Below are positions 56,276 to 64,000 of a DNA stretch of 64,000 nt, piece after piece. Positions within the stretch are counted from its first letter, which is position 1, and the number at the start of each line of letters is the position of its first letter. The notes under the pieces were generated by a model. The model worked only from the letters and a program-made list of their open reading frames with translations. It did not search any database and had not been told where the DNA came from. The DNA comes from Antribacter gilvus (GTDB taxonomy: Bacteria; Actinomycetota; Actinomycetes; Actinomycetales; Cellulomonadaceae): positions 247,055-311,054 of the forward strand of contig NZ_QXTH01000007.1 of the NCBI RefSeq assembly GCF_003946865.1, in the 5' to 3' direction. The position numbers and the translations under genes were made by a program.

Positions 56276-58060
56276 CTATCGTCCCACGACAGACGACTCG
56301 ATGAGCTCGAGCGCGTGCTGCCGGGCCGTCTCCGAGTTCTCCTGACCGGAGAGCATCCGCGCCAGCTCGCGCACCCGCTCGTCACCCGTGACCTGGCGCA
56401 CGCCCGTCACGGTGATCATGCCGTCCGGTTCCTCGGCCCCGCCGTCGGTGGACTTCGTCACCACCACGTGCGCGTCGGCGAACGCCGCGACCTGCGCGAG
56501 GTGCGTGACGACGACCACCTGGGTGCTGCGACCCAGGGTGGCGAGCCGGCGGCCCACCTCGACCGCTGCCCGGCCGCCGACGCCCGCGTCGACCTCGTCG
56601 AAGACGAAGGTGCGCCGCAGGGCGGCCCTGTCCCCGTGGGCGCCCGCGCCGTCGTCGGCCCCCTGGCGGGCGCTGGCGCTCCGATCGTTGGCCGCCGTCG
56701 CCAGCGCCACCTCGAGAGCCAGCATCACGCGCGAGAGCTCACCGCCCGACGCACCCTTGCCGAGCGGTCGCTCCGGCGCGCCGGGGTGCGGCACCAGCAG
56801 GAACGTCACCTGGTCGGCGCCGAACGGCCCCAGGGCCTCGGCGTCGTCGACCGTCACCACGAGGTGCGCCCCGCCCATGGCGAGGCCGTGCAGCTCCTCG
56901 GTCACCGCCTCCGCCAGTGCGGAGGCCGCCTGCCGGCGCCCCTGCGAGAGGGCGTCCCCCAGGCGGGCCAGCTCGGCGTCGAGCTCGTGCGTGCGCTCGG
57001 ACATGGAGCGGAGCCGGTCGCCGCCGTCGTCCAGGTCGAGCAGGCGCAGGCCGGCGTCGCTCGCCCACTGCAGCACCTCGTCGATGGTGTCGCCGTAGCT
57101 CCGGGTGAGGCCGTTGAGCGCCGCGAGACGCTGGTGCGCCGCCTCGAGAGCGGCCGGGTCGGCCTGCAGGTCGTCCACGTACACCGCGACGTCCGTCGCG
57201 ACGTCGGCCAGCAGGTAGCCCACCTCGGCGAACCGCACCGCGAGGGCGCCCAGCGCCGGGTCGGAGTGCGCCGCCGTGTCCAGCGCGCGACGGGCGCGCT
57301 CGACGAGGGCGATCGCGTTCTCACGCGCCCCGTCGGCGTCCTCCCCCGCGACCGCCTCGTGGGCCTCCTGCGCCGCCATCCGGAGCGCCTCGGCGTTCGA
57401 CAGCCGCTCGACGACCGCCGCCAGGTCGGCGTCCTCCCCCGTCTGCGGGTCGACGCGCTCGATCTCGTCCAGCCCGATCCGCAGCAGCTCCACCTCGCGG
57501 GCACGCTCGGCGCTCTTCGTCGTGAGGTCGGCGATCTCGGCGAGGAGTCCGCTGCGCTCGCTCCACGCCGCGCGGTACCGCTCCAGCACGCGTTGGTGCT
57601 CGGGCCCGGCGAACGTGTCGAGCGCCTCCCGCTGCTTCGCGGGCGTGCGGAGCCGCAGCTGGTCGGACTGGCCGTGCACGGTGAACAGGTCGTCGGCCAT
57701 GTCGGCCAGCACGCCCTGCGGCACGCTGCGCCCGCCGAGGTGCGCGCGCGACCGGCCGTCGGCGACGGTCCGCAGGATCACGACGGTGCCGTCGTCCTCG
57801 ACCTCGCCGCCGGCCTCCTCGACGCGTTGCAGCACCTCGCTACGCCCTGCGACACGGACCCGGCCCTCGACGGCGGCCCCCGTAGCACCGGGGCGCACCG
57901 AGCGCGGGTCGGCCTTGCCGCCCATGAGCAGGTTGAGACCTGTCAGCACCATCGTCTTGCCCGCGCCGGTCTCGCCCGTGATGACGGTCAGGCCGTCGGA
58001 CAGCGGGACCCGGGCCGAACGGATGACGCCCAGGTTCTCGATCGCGATCTCCTCGAGCAC
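56276..58060 (-). CDS. recN: DNA repair protein RecN
   Basis: 594 residues. SMC-like ATPase: Walker A GETGAGKTMVLTGL near residue 30, long coiled-coil centre (about 160-370), signature SGGELSRVMLALE and Walker B FVFDEVDAGVGG. It acts in double-strand-break repair. GTG start with AAGGAG just upstream, 1 bp after the NAD kinase stop. Confidence 0.96.
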   Translation of the reverse strand: MLEEIAIENLGVIRSARVPLSDGLTVITGETGAGKTMVLTGLNLLMGGKADPRSVRPGATGAAVEGRVRVAGRSEVLQRVEEAGGEVEDDGTVVILRTVADGRSRAHLGGRSVPQGVLADMADDLFTVHGQSDQLRLRTPAKQREALDTFAGPEHQRVLERYRAAWSERSGLLAEIADLTTKSAERAREVELLRIGLDEIERVDPQTGEDADLAAVVERLSNAEALRMAAQEAHEAVAGEDADGARENAIALVERARRALDTAAHSDPALGALAVRFAEVGYLLADVATDVAVYVDDLQADPAALEAAHQRLAALNGLTRSYGDTIDEVLQWASDAGLRLLDLDDGGDRLRSMSERTHELDAELARLGDALSQGRRQAASALAEAVTEELHGLAMGGAHLVVTVDDAEALGPFGADQVTFLLVPHPGAPERPLGKGASGGELSRVMLALEVALATAANDRSASARQGADDGAGAHGDRAALRRTFVFDEVDAGVGGRAAVEVGRRLATLGRSTQVVVVTHLAQVAAFADAHVVVTKSTDGGAEEPDGMITVTGVRQVTGDERVRELARMLSGQENSETARQHALELIESSVVGR

Positions 58061-58061
58061 C

Positions 58062-59021
58062 TCACTCCTTCGTCTCGTCGCCGCGCGCCCCACCGGGCAC
58101 GGGCACGCCGCGTGGCTCAGACCGTACCGCCTGCGGGAGCCGGTCGCGCCAACCCGTGACCGGCAGGCTGAACTTGGACACCAGCCGGTCCGTGAACGGC
58201 GCCGTCGACAGCCGCGCGAGCCGCAGCGGCACGTCCCCCCGCCGCACCACGACCCGCGAGCCGGGCGGCAGGTCGATGCTCCGCCGACCGTCGCAGGTCA
58301 GGACGCCCGAGGCCGCGCTGTGCTCGCGGATCTCGACGGTGAACGTCGATCGCGGACCGATGACGAGCGGGCGCGCGAACAGCGCGTGCGCCGACAGCGG
58401 CACGAGCAGCACCGCGTCCACGTCCGGCCACATCACGGGCCCGCCTGCGGAGAACGCGTGCGCGGTGGAGCCGGTCGCCGTGGACATCACCACGCCGTCG
58501 CAGCCGAAGGACGACAGGGGCCGCCCGTCCACCCCCACGACGACCTCGAGCATCCGCTCGCGGCTGGCCTTCTCCACGGTGGCCTCGTTGAGCGCCCACC
58601 CGGTCACGGGCTCGTCCTGGCCGGGCAGGTGCACGGCCACGTCCACGACGGCGCGCTCCTCGACCACGTAGTCGCGGTCCGCGAGTCGACGCACCGCGAG
58701 GTGCAGGTCCTCCCGCTCCGACTCCGCGAGGAACCCCACGTGCCCGAGGTTCACGCCCAGCAGCGGCACGTCCGTGCCGCGCGTGAGCTCCGCGGCGCGC
58801 AGGATCGTGCCGTCGCCGCCGAGCACCATGACCACCTCGGCCTCGGTCACGCCCTCGCGGGCGCGGGCCGCCGACATGTGGTTGCCGAAGTCTTCCGCCA
58901 GGTCGTCGTCGTGCAGCGTCACGTCGAAGCCCGCCGACGTGAGCTCCTTGACCGCCTCGTGCAGCGCCGCGACGGCCTGCGGCCGCCCGCCGTGCGTGAC
59001 GATCAGGACGCGGCGGCTCAC
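58062..59021 (-). CDS. nadK: NAD kinase
   Basis: 319 residues. The GGDGT motif (VMVLGGDGTILRA, about residue 70), NLGHVGFLAE, and CDGVVMSTATGSTAHAFSAGG are characteristic. It phosphorylates NAD to NADP. GTG start overlaps the tlyA stop (GTGA). Long basic C-terminal extension of about 20 residues. Confidence 0.97.
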   Translation of the reverse strand: MSRRVLIVTHGGRPQAVAALHEAVKELTSAGFDVTLHDDDLAEDFGNHMSAARAREGVTEAEVVMVLGGDGTILRAAELTRGTDVPLLGVNLGHVGFLAESEREDLHLAVRRLADRDYVVEERAVVDVAVHLPGQDEPVTGWALNEATVEKASRERMLEVVVGVDGRPLSSFGCDGVVMSTATGSTAHAFSAGGPVMWPDVDAVLLVPLSAHALFARPLVIGPRSTFTVEIREHSAASGVLTCDGRRSIDLPPGSRVVVRRGDVPLRLARLSTAPFTDRLVSKFSLPVTGWRDRLPQAVRSEPRGVPVPGGARGDETKE

Positions 59022-59953
59022 GCGGGCCCCCGGTCAGGCTGCACGACGACGGCCGGGGGCGTGGCCTGGGCGGCCACGTCCGGGTCCCAGCCCACCGCCT
59101 CGGAGATCGCGGTGTCCAGCGCGGCGTCGCCGACGGGCGCACCCTCGCCAGGCGTCAGCCAGAGGAAGAACTCGCGGTTGCCGTGCGGCCCCGGGAGCGG
59201 GCTCGGCACGACCGCCCGGACGCGCAGCCCGGCCTCCTCGGCGGCCCGCGCCACCGAGCGGACCGCGTCGTGGCGCAGAGCCGGGTCGCGGACGACGCCG
59301 CCCGAGCCGAGGCGCTCGCGCCCCACCTCGAACTGTGGCTTCACCAGCAGCAGCGCGTGCGTGCGCGGCCCGGAGACCCCGACGACCGCAGGCAGCACCT
59401 TGACGAGGGAGATGAACGACAGGTCCGCGACGACGACGTCCGGAACTCGCTCGAGGTCGTCCGGGCCGAGGTCACGCACGTTGAAGCCCTCGACCACGGT
59501 CACCCGGGGGTCCTCGCGCAGCTGCGGGACGATCTGGTCGTGTCCCACGTCGATGGCGACCACGTGCTCCGCGCCTCGGCGCAGCAGCACGTCCGTGAAC
59601 CCGCCGGTCGAGGCGCCGAGGTCCACGGACCACGAGCCGGCGACCGTGAGGCGCGCGCCGTCACCGGCGGGCAGCGCGTCCAAGGCGTCGAGAGCGCCCG
59701 CGAGCTTGAGGCCCGCACGGGACGCGTACTCGAACTCCGAGAACTCCCCGCCCGCGACGTCGATCACGGCAGCCGTCGGCACGGAGACCGACGGCTTGGT
59801 CACGGCCCGCCCGTCCGCGACGACGAGTCCCGCGGCTACCAGCTCCGCCGCATGCTTGCGGGACCGGGCAAGGCCCCGGCGCACCAGCTCGGCGTCGACG
59901 CGCGCCGTAGCGCTCGACGAGGCGTCGCCTGTCGTTCCTGTCACGAGATTCAC
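59018..59953 (-). CDS. tlyA: TlyA-type 16S/23S rRNA 2'-O-methyltransferase
   Basis: 311 residues. An N-terminal S4 RNA-binding domain (RGLARSRKHAAELVAAGLV) is followed by a SAM domain with VDLGASTGGFTDVLLRRGA and the catalytic region VVADLSFISLVKVLP, KPQFEVGRE. TlyA methylates rRNA cytidines and gives capreomycin susceptibility in mycobacteria. GTG start overlaps the small upstream gene's stop. Confidence 0.95.
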   Translation of the reverse strand: MNLVTGTTGDASSSATARVDAELVRRGLARSRKHAAELVAAGLVVADGRAVTKPSVSVPTAAVIDVAGGEFSEFEYASRAGLKLAGALDALDALPAGDGARLTVAGSWSVDLGASTGGFTDVLLRRGAEHVVAIDVGHDQIVPQLREDPRVTVVEGFNVRDLGPDDLERVPDVVVADLSFISLVKVLPAVVGVSGPRTHALLLVKPQFEVGRERLGSGGVVRDPALRHDAVRSVARAAEEAGLRVRAVVPSPLPGPHGNREFFLWLTPGEGAPVGDAALDTAISEAVGWDPDVAAQATPPAVVVQPDRGPA

Positions 59954-60138
59954 CGTCCGGAGTCACCGCTCAGCTGCGCGCGCAGCGCGTCGTGGACCGC
60001 TTCGAAGCGGGCCACGTGGTCGGCCGGCGGCACGTCCTCGAGGCCGTCGAGCAGCCCCAAGGCGTCACGGACCGCCGACTCGGGGTCGGCGGGGGCCAGC
60101 ACCGCGGGCGTCACCGCCCCGGGAGTCTCCTGCGTCAT
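59950..60138 (-). CDS. Small conserved protein upstream of tlyA
   Basis: 62 residues: a short helical protein (ESAVRDALGLLDGLEDV, then HVARFEAVHDALRAQL). A small ORF of similar size sits at this place in mycobacteria, so it is probably real. ATG follows the strong SD GGAGGTAA; its stop overlaps the tlyA start. Function unknown. Confidence 0.8.
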   Translation of the reverse strand: MTQETPGAVTPAVLAPADPESAVRDALGLLDGLEDVPPADHVARFEAVHDALRAQLSGDSGR

Positions 60139-60224
60139 CGTTACCTCCGGTTCGTCCTGCTCGGGCCGATGCCCGCTCACACCGTACCCGCCGTAACCGA
60201 CACCGAGCCGGACGTCGCCGGGGC

Positions 60225-60241
60225 GCCTGAGAAGCTCAGGC
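60225..60241 (-). other. Short hairpin at the end of the HAD gene
   Basis: GCCTGAG-AAG-CTCAGGC (7-bp arms), overlapping the HAD-phosphatase stop codon. Weak; a possible internal terminator or coupling element. Confidence 0.3.
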
Positions 60242-61291
60242 GACCAGCTCCGGCACGGTCGCCGGATCGAGCGGCTCGCCCGCGTCAACGGCCGCCCACG
60301 CTGCCGCGCACGCCACCCGGACCAGGTCGATCCCGGCGCCGTGCCCGTCCGGCGCAGCCGCACCACGAGCAGACCGGCCCGAGGCGGGCCGACCGCCCAG
60401 GCGGAGACCGCCGTCGGACACCTTGGCCGCGGCCTCGCCGCAGACCCACCAGCCCTCATCAAGGACGGGCGCGGGGTGCGGCTCGAGGAGCGCGCGAAGG
60501 TCCGCCGCGAGGAACGTGGGCCGCAGGCCCGGTTCCGCGAGCACCGCGTCGCGCGCCGTGGAGACCCCGGTCAGCACGTGCAGGCCGGGATAACCGCCCT
60601 CGCGCGCGCCGGCGAGGTCCGTGTCGAGACGGTCGCCGATGACGAGCGGACGTTCCGCGCCCGCCCGCTCGACCGCAAGGTGGTACATCGTGGGCGACGG
60701 TTTTCCCGCGCTCGACGGCTGCACGCCCGTCGCCGCGACGACGGCCCCCACGAGGGAGCCGTTGCCCGGGGCGAACCCGCGGGCCGTCGGGAGCGACAGG
60801 TCAAGGTTGCTCGCCACGTGCCACGCCCCGCGCTGCACCGCGTAGGCGGCCTCGGCGAGGTGGACCCAGCCGAGGTCGGGCGAGTAGCCCTGCGCCACGG
60901 CGACGGGCTTGTCGTCCGCGGACGCGACCACCTCGAAACCTGCAGCGGTCACCGCGGTCACGAGGCCCTTGCCGCCCACGACGAGGACCTTCGCGCCCGG
61001 CTCCAGGCGTGTGCGCAGCAGAGCCGCACACGCCTGGGCCGCGGTCATGACCTCGTCCGGGACCGTCGGGATATCGAGCTCGCTGAGCTGACCCGCGACG
61101 TCCTCCGGCTCACGCGAGGCGTTGTTGGTCACGAAGACCAGACGCATGCCCCGCTCGCGCGCGGCCGCCAGCCCGGCCGCCGCGTGCTCGATCGGCAGGT
61201 GGCCCTTGTAGGCCACGCCGTCGAGATCCACGAGCGCCAGGTCGAAGGCCTCCGCGAGCGGGGCTGCGCTCGCAAGGAGACCCGCGGTCAC
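60236..61291 (-). CDS. HAD-superfamily IIA hydrolase (NagD-like phosphatase)
   Basis: 351 residues. Motif I ALVDLDGVAY (nucleophile Asp about 22), VFVTNNASR (motif II), and PLVIGDRLDTDLAGA (motif IV) define the HAD-IIA subfamily. Substrate unknown. A C-terminal extension (about 280-351) is variable. GTG start overlaps the stop of the repeat protein gene. Position before tlyA matches the mycobacterial order. Confidence 0.92.
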   Translation of the reverse strand: MTAGLLASAAPLAEAFDLALVDLDGVAYKGHLPIEHAAAGLAAARERGMRLVFVTNNASREPEDVAGQLSELDIPTVPDEVMTAAQACAALLRTRLEPGAKVLVVGGKGLVTAVTAAGFEVVASADDKPVAVAQGYSPDLGWVHLAEAAYAVQRGAWHVASNLDLSLPTARGFAPGNGSLVGAVVAATGVQPSSAGKPSPTMYHLAVERAGAERPLVIGDRLDTDLAGAREGGYPGLHVLTGVSTARDAVLAEPGLRPTFLAADLRALLEPHPAPVLDEGWWVCGEAAAKVSDGGLRLGGRPASGRSARGAAAPDGHGAGIDLVRVACAAAWAAVDAGEPLDPATVPELVA

Positions 61292-63786
61292 GCGGACGCC
61301 CCAGGGGCGTCCTTCGTGGCCTCGTCCGTCGTCACCTCGGAGTCGTCGTCCTCGTCGGCCTCAGGGTCGGAGTCGGAGTCGGACGGGTTGGACTCGTCGT
61401 CCTCGTCGTCCTCAGGGTCGGCGCTGTCTGCGCTGTCGGCCGAGTCGGCGCTGTCCGGGGAATCCGGGGAGTCGGCGCTGTCGGCGGAGTCGGCGGAGTC
61501 GGCGCTGTCCGGGGAGTCGGCGGACTCTTCGTCCTCCGCGTCCTCGTCCTCGTCGTCCTCTGCCGGCTCGTCGTCCTCGTCGTCCTCTGCCGGCTCGTCG
61601 TCCTCTTCGCCCAGATCGGCGTCCTCGTCATACACGTCGTAGACGACGACCTCCTCATCGGGAGCCGTCGCACCGATGGCACGCTCGAGGTCCTTCGGGT
61701 TGACCGTGGCGAGCAGGGCAGACGCCTCGTCCCCTCGCCCGGCCGCCTCGAGCGCGACGGCTCGAGCCTGGAGGACGCGGAGGCGCAGGTCACCCTGGGC
61801 ATCGCTCGCCGGGATCTTGTCCAGGACGGCGAGGGCAGCGTCGTGGTCACCGAGGTCGGCGCGCGCGCCGCTGACGACGATCGCGAGCTCCGTCCGCCCG
61901 ACCGCATCCAGGGTCGAGGCCTCGTCGGACGCCGCCAGAGCGATTGCTCGCTCGGGTCGACCAAGGCCGCGCTCGGCGTCGGCCATGAGCGGCAGGTGCT
62001 CCGACGAGCCGTTGAGCCGACGCACGGTGCGCAGCTCTCGCAGCGCCTCGGCGAACCGGCCCGTGTGGTAGGCGGCGATACCCGCGGCCTCGCGCACGAT
62101 GTCGACACGGCCGCCTCGGCGGACAGCCGCCTGGGCGTGCTCGTAGGCCAGCTCGGGGTTCACGTCGAGCAGGCGACCGGCCATCACCAGGTGAAGGCCC
62201 ACCTGCTCAGCGTTGTCCTTGCTCAGACCGCGCAGGCGCCCACGGGCGTCCTTGTCGAGCTGGCTGAACGACGCATCCTCCGCGATCTCCGGCTCGGGCA
62301 CGCGCTCGGAGGCACGATCCTCGGCGGGGCGCGGCCGGTCCTCGAACTGCCGGTCGCCGTCACGCTGCGGGCGGTCGCCGAACGAACGGGCCGGGCGGTC
62401 GCCGTCACGCTGAGGGCGTGCGCCTGTGGCCGAACGCTCCGGACGATCACCGAATGAACGGCGCTCGCCATCACGCTGGGGGCGATCGCCGTAGGGACGA
62501 CGCTCACCGGAACCGCCGCTGGGGCGGTCCCCGAACGAACGGGCCGGACGGTCGCTGGAGCGGCTCTCGCCGCTGGATGCCGGACGATCACCGGCCGCGC
62601 GACGCTCCGAACGATTCCCGGCACGCGGGATGCGGTCCTCGAAACGACGGTCGCTGCCGCCGCTGTCGCGCTGCGGGCGGTCACCGAAGGGACGCGCGGG
62701 GCGGTCGCCGCCACGGTCCTCGAAACGACGGGGACGGTCGTCCGGACGGCGCTCGTCGCGCTGGGGCCGGTCACCGTAGGGCCGACGCTCGCCGGAACCG
62801 CCGGTCGGGCGGTCACCGAACGAACGAGCGGGACGGTCACCATCACGCTGCGGGCGGTCGCCGTAGGGACGACGCTCGCCAGAGCCGCCGGTCGGGCGGT
62901 CACCGAACGAACGAGCGGGACGGTCACCATCACGCTGCGGGCGGTCACCATAAGGCCGACGCTCACCAGAACCGCCGGTCGGGCGGTCACCGTAGGGACG
63001 ACGCTCGCCGGAGCCGCCGGTCGGGCGGTCACCATACGAACGGGCCGGCCGGTCACCAGAACCCTGGGGGCGGTCACCGTAGGGACGACGCTCACCGGAA
63101 CCGCCGGTCGGGCGGTCACCATACGAACGGGCCGGCCGGTCACCAGAACCCTGGGGGCGGTCACCGTAGGGACGACGCTCGCCAGAGCCGCCCGTCGGGC
63201 GGTCACCGTACGAACGAGTGGGGCGGTCACCAGAACCCTGGGGACGGTCGCCATAAGGCCGACGCTCACCGGAACCGCCGGTCGGACGGTCACCGAACGA
63301 ACGAGCAGGACGGTCACCAGAACCCTGGGGACGGTCACCATAAGGCCGACGCTCACCGGAACCGCCGGTCGGACGGTCACCATATGAACGAGCGGGACGC
63401 TCACCAGAACCCTGGGGACGGTCGCCATAAGGCCGACGCTCACCGGAACCGCCGGTCGGACGGTCACCGTAGGAACGACGCTCGCCAGAACCGCCCGTCG
63501 GGCGGTCACCATACGAACGAGCAGGACGGTCACCGTCACGCTGCGGACGGTCGCCATAAGGCCGACGCTCACCAGAACCCTGGGGACGGTCGCCAGCGGG
63601 ACGCTCGGAACGGTCGCCGTAGGGACGCGCCGAACGGTCACCACCGCGGCCGTCCTGTCGGGGCGCACCATCTCGACGGAATCCACCGTCACGACGGGCC
63701 TCACCCCCACGTGACGTGCGGTTGTAACCCTCGGACGAGCGCTCGCCCTCGCGCTCCTTGCCCTGCTCACGGGGCGAATCGTTCAC
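61288..63786 (-). CDS. Large repeat protein: Arg/Gly/Asp-rich N-terminal repeats, helical (TPR-like) domain, acidic tail
   Basis: 832 residues. Residues about 20-510 are tandem GDRPxxGSGERRPYGDRP-type repeats (a 14-15 residue unit, with a 29-residue higher-order unit) rich in Arg, Gly, Asp and Pro and intrinsically disordered. Residues about 520-740 are helical repeats (AYEHAQAAVRRGGRVDIVREAAGIAAYHTGRFAEALRELR), TPR-like. The final 90 residues are Asp/Glu/Ser, with SAD-repeats. GTG at 63786 follows GAAGGGAA. In mycobacteria a TPR-type protein lies at this place; the disordered arm is the extension here. A ribosome/RNA role is possible but unproven. Confidence 0.75.
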   Translation of the reverse strand: MNDSPREQGKEREGERSSEGYNRTSRGGEARRDGGFRRDGAPRQDGRGGDRSARPYGDRSERPAGDRPQGSGERRPYGDRPQRDGDRPARSYGDRPTGGSGERRSYGDRPTGGSGERRPYGDRPQGSGERPARSYGDRPTGGSGERRPYGDRPQGSGDRPARSFGDRPTGGSGERRPYGDRPQGSGDRPTRSYGDRPTGGSGERRPYGDRPQGSGDRPARSYGDRPTGGSGERRPYGDRPQGSGDRPARSYGDRPTGGSGERRPYGDRPTGGSGERRPYGDRPQRDGDRPARSFGDRPTGGSGERRPYGDRPQRDGDRPARSFGDRPTGGSGERRPYGDRPQRDERRPDDRPRRFEDRGGDRPARPFGDRPQRDSGGSDRRFEDRIPRAGNRSERRAAGDRPASSGESRSSDRPARSFGDRPSGGSGERRPYGDRPQRDGERRSFGDRPERSATGARPQRDGDRPARSFGDRPQRDGDRQFEDRPRPAEDRASERVPEPEIAEDASFSQLDKDARGRLRGLSKDNAEQVGLHLVMAGRLLDVNPELAYEHAQAAVRRGGRVDIVREAAGIAAYHTGRFAEALRELRTVRRLNGSSEHLPLMADAERGLGRPERAIALAASDEASTLDAVGRTELAIVVSGARADLGDHDAALAVLDKIPASDAQGDLRLRVLQARAVALEAAGRGDEASALLATVNPKDLERAIGATAPDEEVVVYDVYDEDADLGEEDDEPAEDDEDDEPAEDDEDEDAEDEESADSPDSADSADSADSADSPDSPDSADSADSADSADPEDDEDDESNPSDSDSDPEADEDDDSEVTTDEATKDAPGASA
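62460..63640 (-). repeat. Coding tandem repeat array in the large repeat protein
   Basis: About 1.2 kb of imperfect tandem repeats in frame, with a basic unit of about 42-45 bp and a frequent 87-bp double unit. Neighbouring units differ by synonymous changes. Array ends approximate. Confidence 0.85.
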
Positions 63787-63899
63787 GGTGTTCCCTTCGA
63801 CGGCAGATACGGGTCCATTCTCCCACGCCGGAGCTCGCAAAGACGGTGCGCTCTGCGGTCGTGGGGTGTGACGTCCGTGGTGAACTAGTGCTGGAATGC

Positions 63900-63935
63900 A
63901 CGAAGACCCGCACCCTGGTGGGTGCGGGTCTTCGT
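63900..63935 (-). terminator. Terminator hairpin downstream of 5S rRNA
   Basis: Perfect 16-bp arms (63900-63915 with 63920-63935) and loop TGGT, about 8 bp after the 5S rRNA 3' end. It ends the rRNA operon on the - strand. Confidence 0.85.
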
Positions 63936-63943
63936 GTGAAGGG

Positions 63944-64000
63944 TGTCCGGCGGCGTCCTACTCTCCCACCCCGTCTCCAGGGCAGTACCATCGGCGCTGT
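63944..64000 (-). rRNA. rrf: 5S ribosomal RNA (3' part, truncated by window)
   Basis: Reading the - strand, the last bases give GCCGATGGTACTGC and GGGAGAGTAGGACGCC, the universal 3' half of 5S rRNA. About the last 57 nt are present; the gene continues beyond the window. The terminator hairpin follows, so this is the end of an rRNA operon running leftward. The exact 3' end is uncertain by a few bases. Confidence 0.93.

Noticed and set aside
62460..63640. Regular repeats suggestive of a CRISPR array
   Set aside because: Units are multiples of three bases, keep the reading frame and vary by synonymous changes; there are no unique spacers and no cas genes.

Overview
The window is high-GC DNA (roughly 70% or more by eye) with dense, often overlapping genes, many GTG starts and many leaderless promoters. 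Gene order around tlyA-nadK-recN-steA-steB-pyrG and sufR-B-D-C-S-U matches Actinobacteria such as Mycobacterium. Together with the secreted polysaccharide-active enzymes this suggests a soil or plant-associated Micrococcales (Cellulosimicrobium / Isoptericola / Cellulomonas-like); the genus is inference. No IS element, prophage, CRISPR array or tRNA gene was seen.

Region 1 (1-12.2 kb, + strand) is a fructan-utilisation operon: two CUT1 sugar ABC permeases (the first truncated by the window edge), a cytoplasmic GH32/GH43-like enzyme, a secreted three-module binding protein without a catalytic domain, a Tat-exported GH32 enzyme, a 1456-residue multimodular secreted GH32 levanase-like enzyme, and a PfkB fructokinase. 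It ends at a strong palindrome. Both extracellular GH32 enzymes carry Glu where the GH32 nucleophile Asp is expected, and two of the secreted genes share a duplicated hairpin leader with a compensatory base change.

Region 2 (12.2-32.1 kb) is a mosaic of small accessory units: MerR/SDR, HIT, GNAT, methyltransferase, a HEAT-like/atypical kinase/histidine phosphatase operon, a GH43 enzyme, a secreted beta-helix protein behind LacI-type operators, ferredoxin, fatty acid desaturase, an acyltransferase preceded by a leaderless 17-codon upstream ORF, an NmrA-like protein, a SNF2 helicase, and a protein that looks like two degenerate papain-fold domains fused to a third domain.

Region 3 (32.1-44.8 kb) is the SUF Fe-S assembly operon (sufR-B-D-Rieske-C-S-U-T, - strand), divergent from an ABC exporter pair, a subtilase, heme A synthase and Lgt.

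Region 4 (44.8-64 kb, - strand) has two uncharacterised proteins, a DUF4230 protein, and the conserved actinobacterial block: repeat/TPR-like protein, HAD phosphatase, small ORF, tlyA, nadK, recN, steA, steB, a MraY/WecA-like protein, a MurJ-like flippase, pyrG and a NUDIX hydrolase. The window ends inside a 5S rRNA gene on the - strand.
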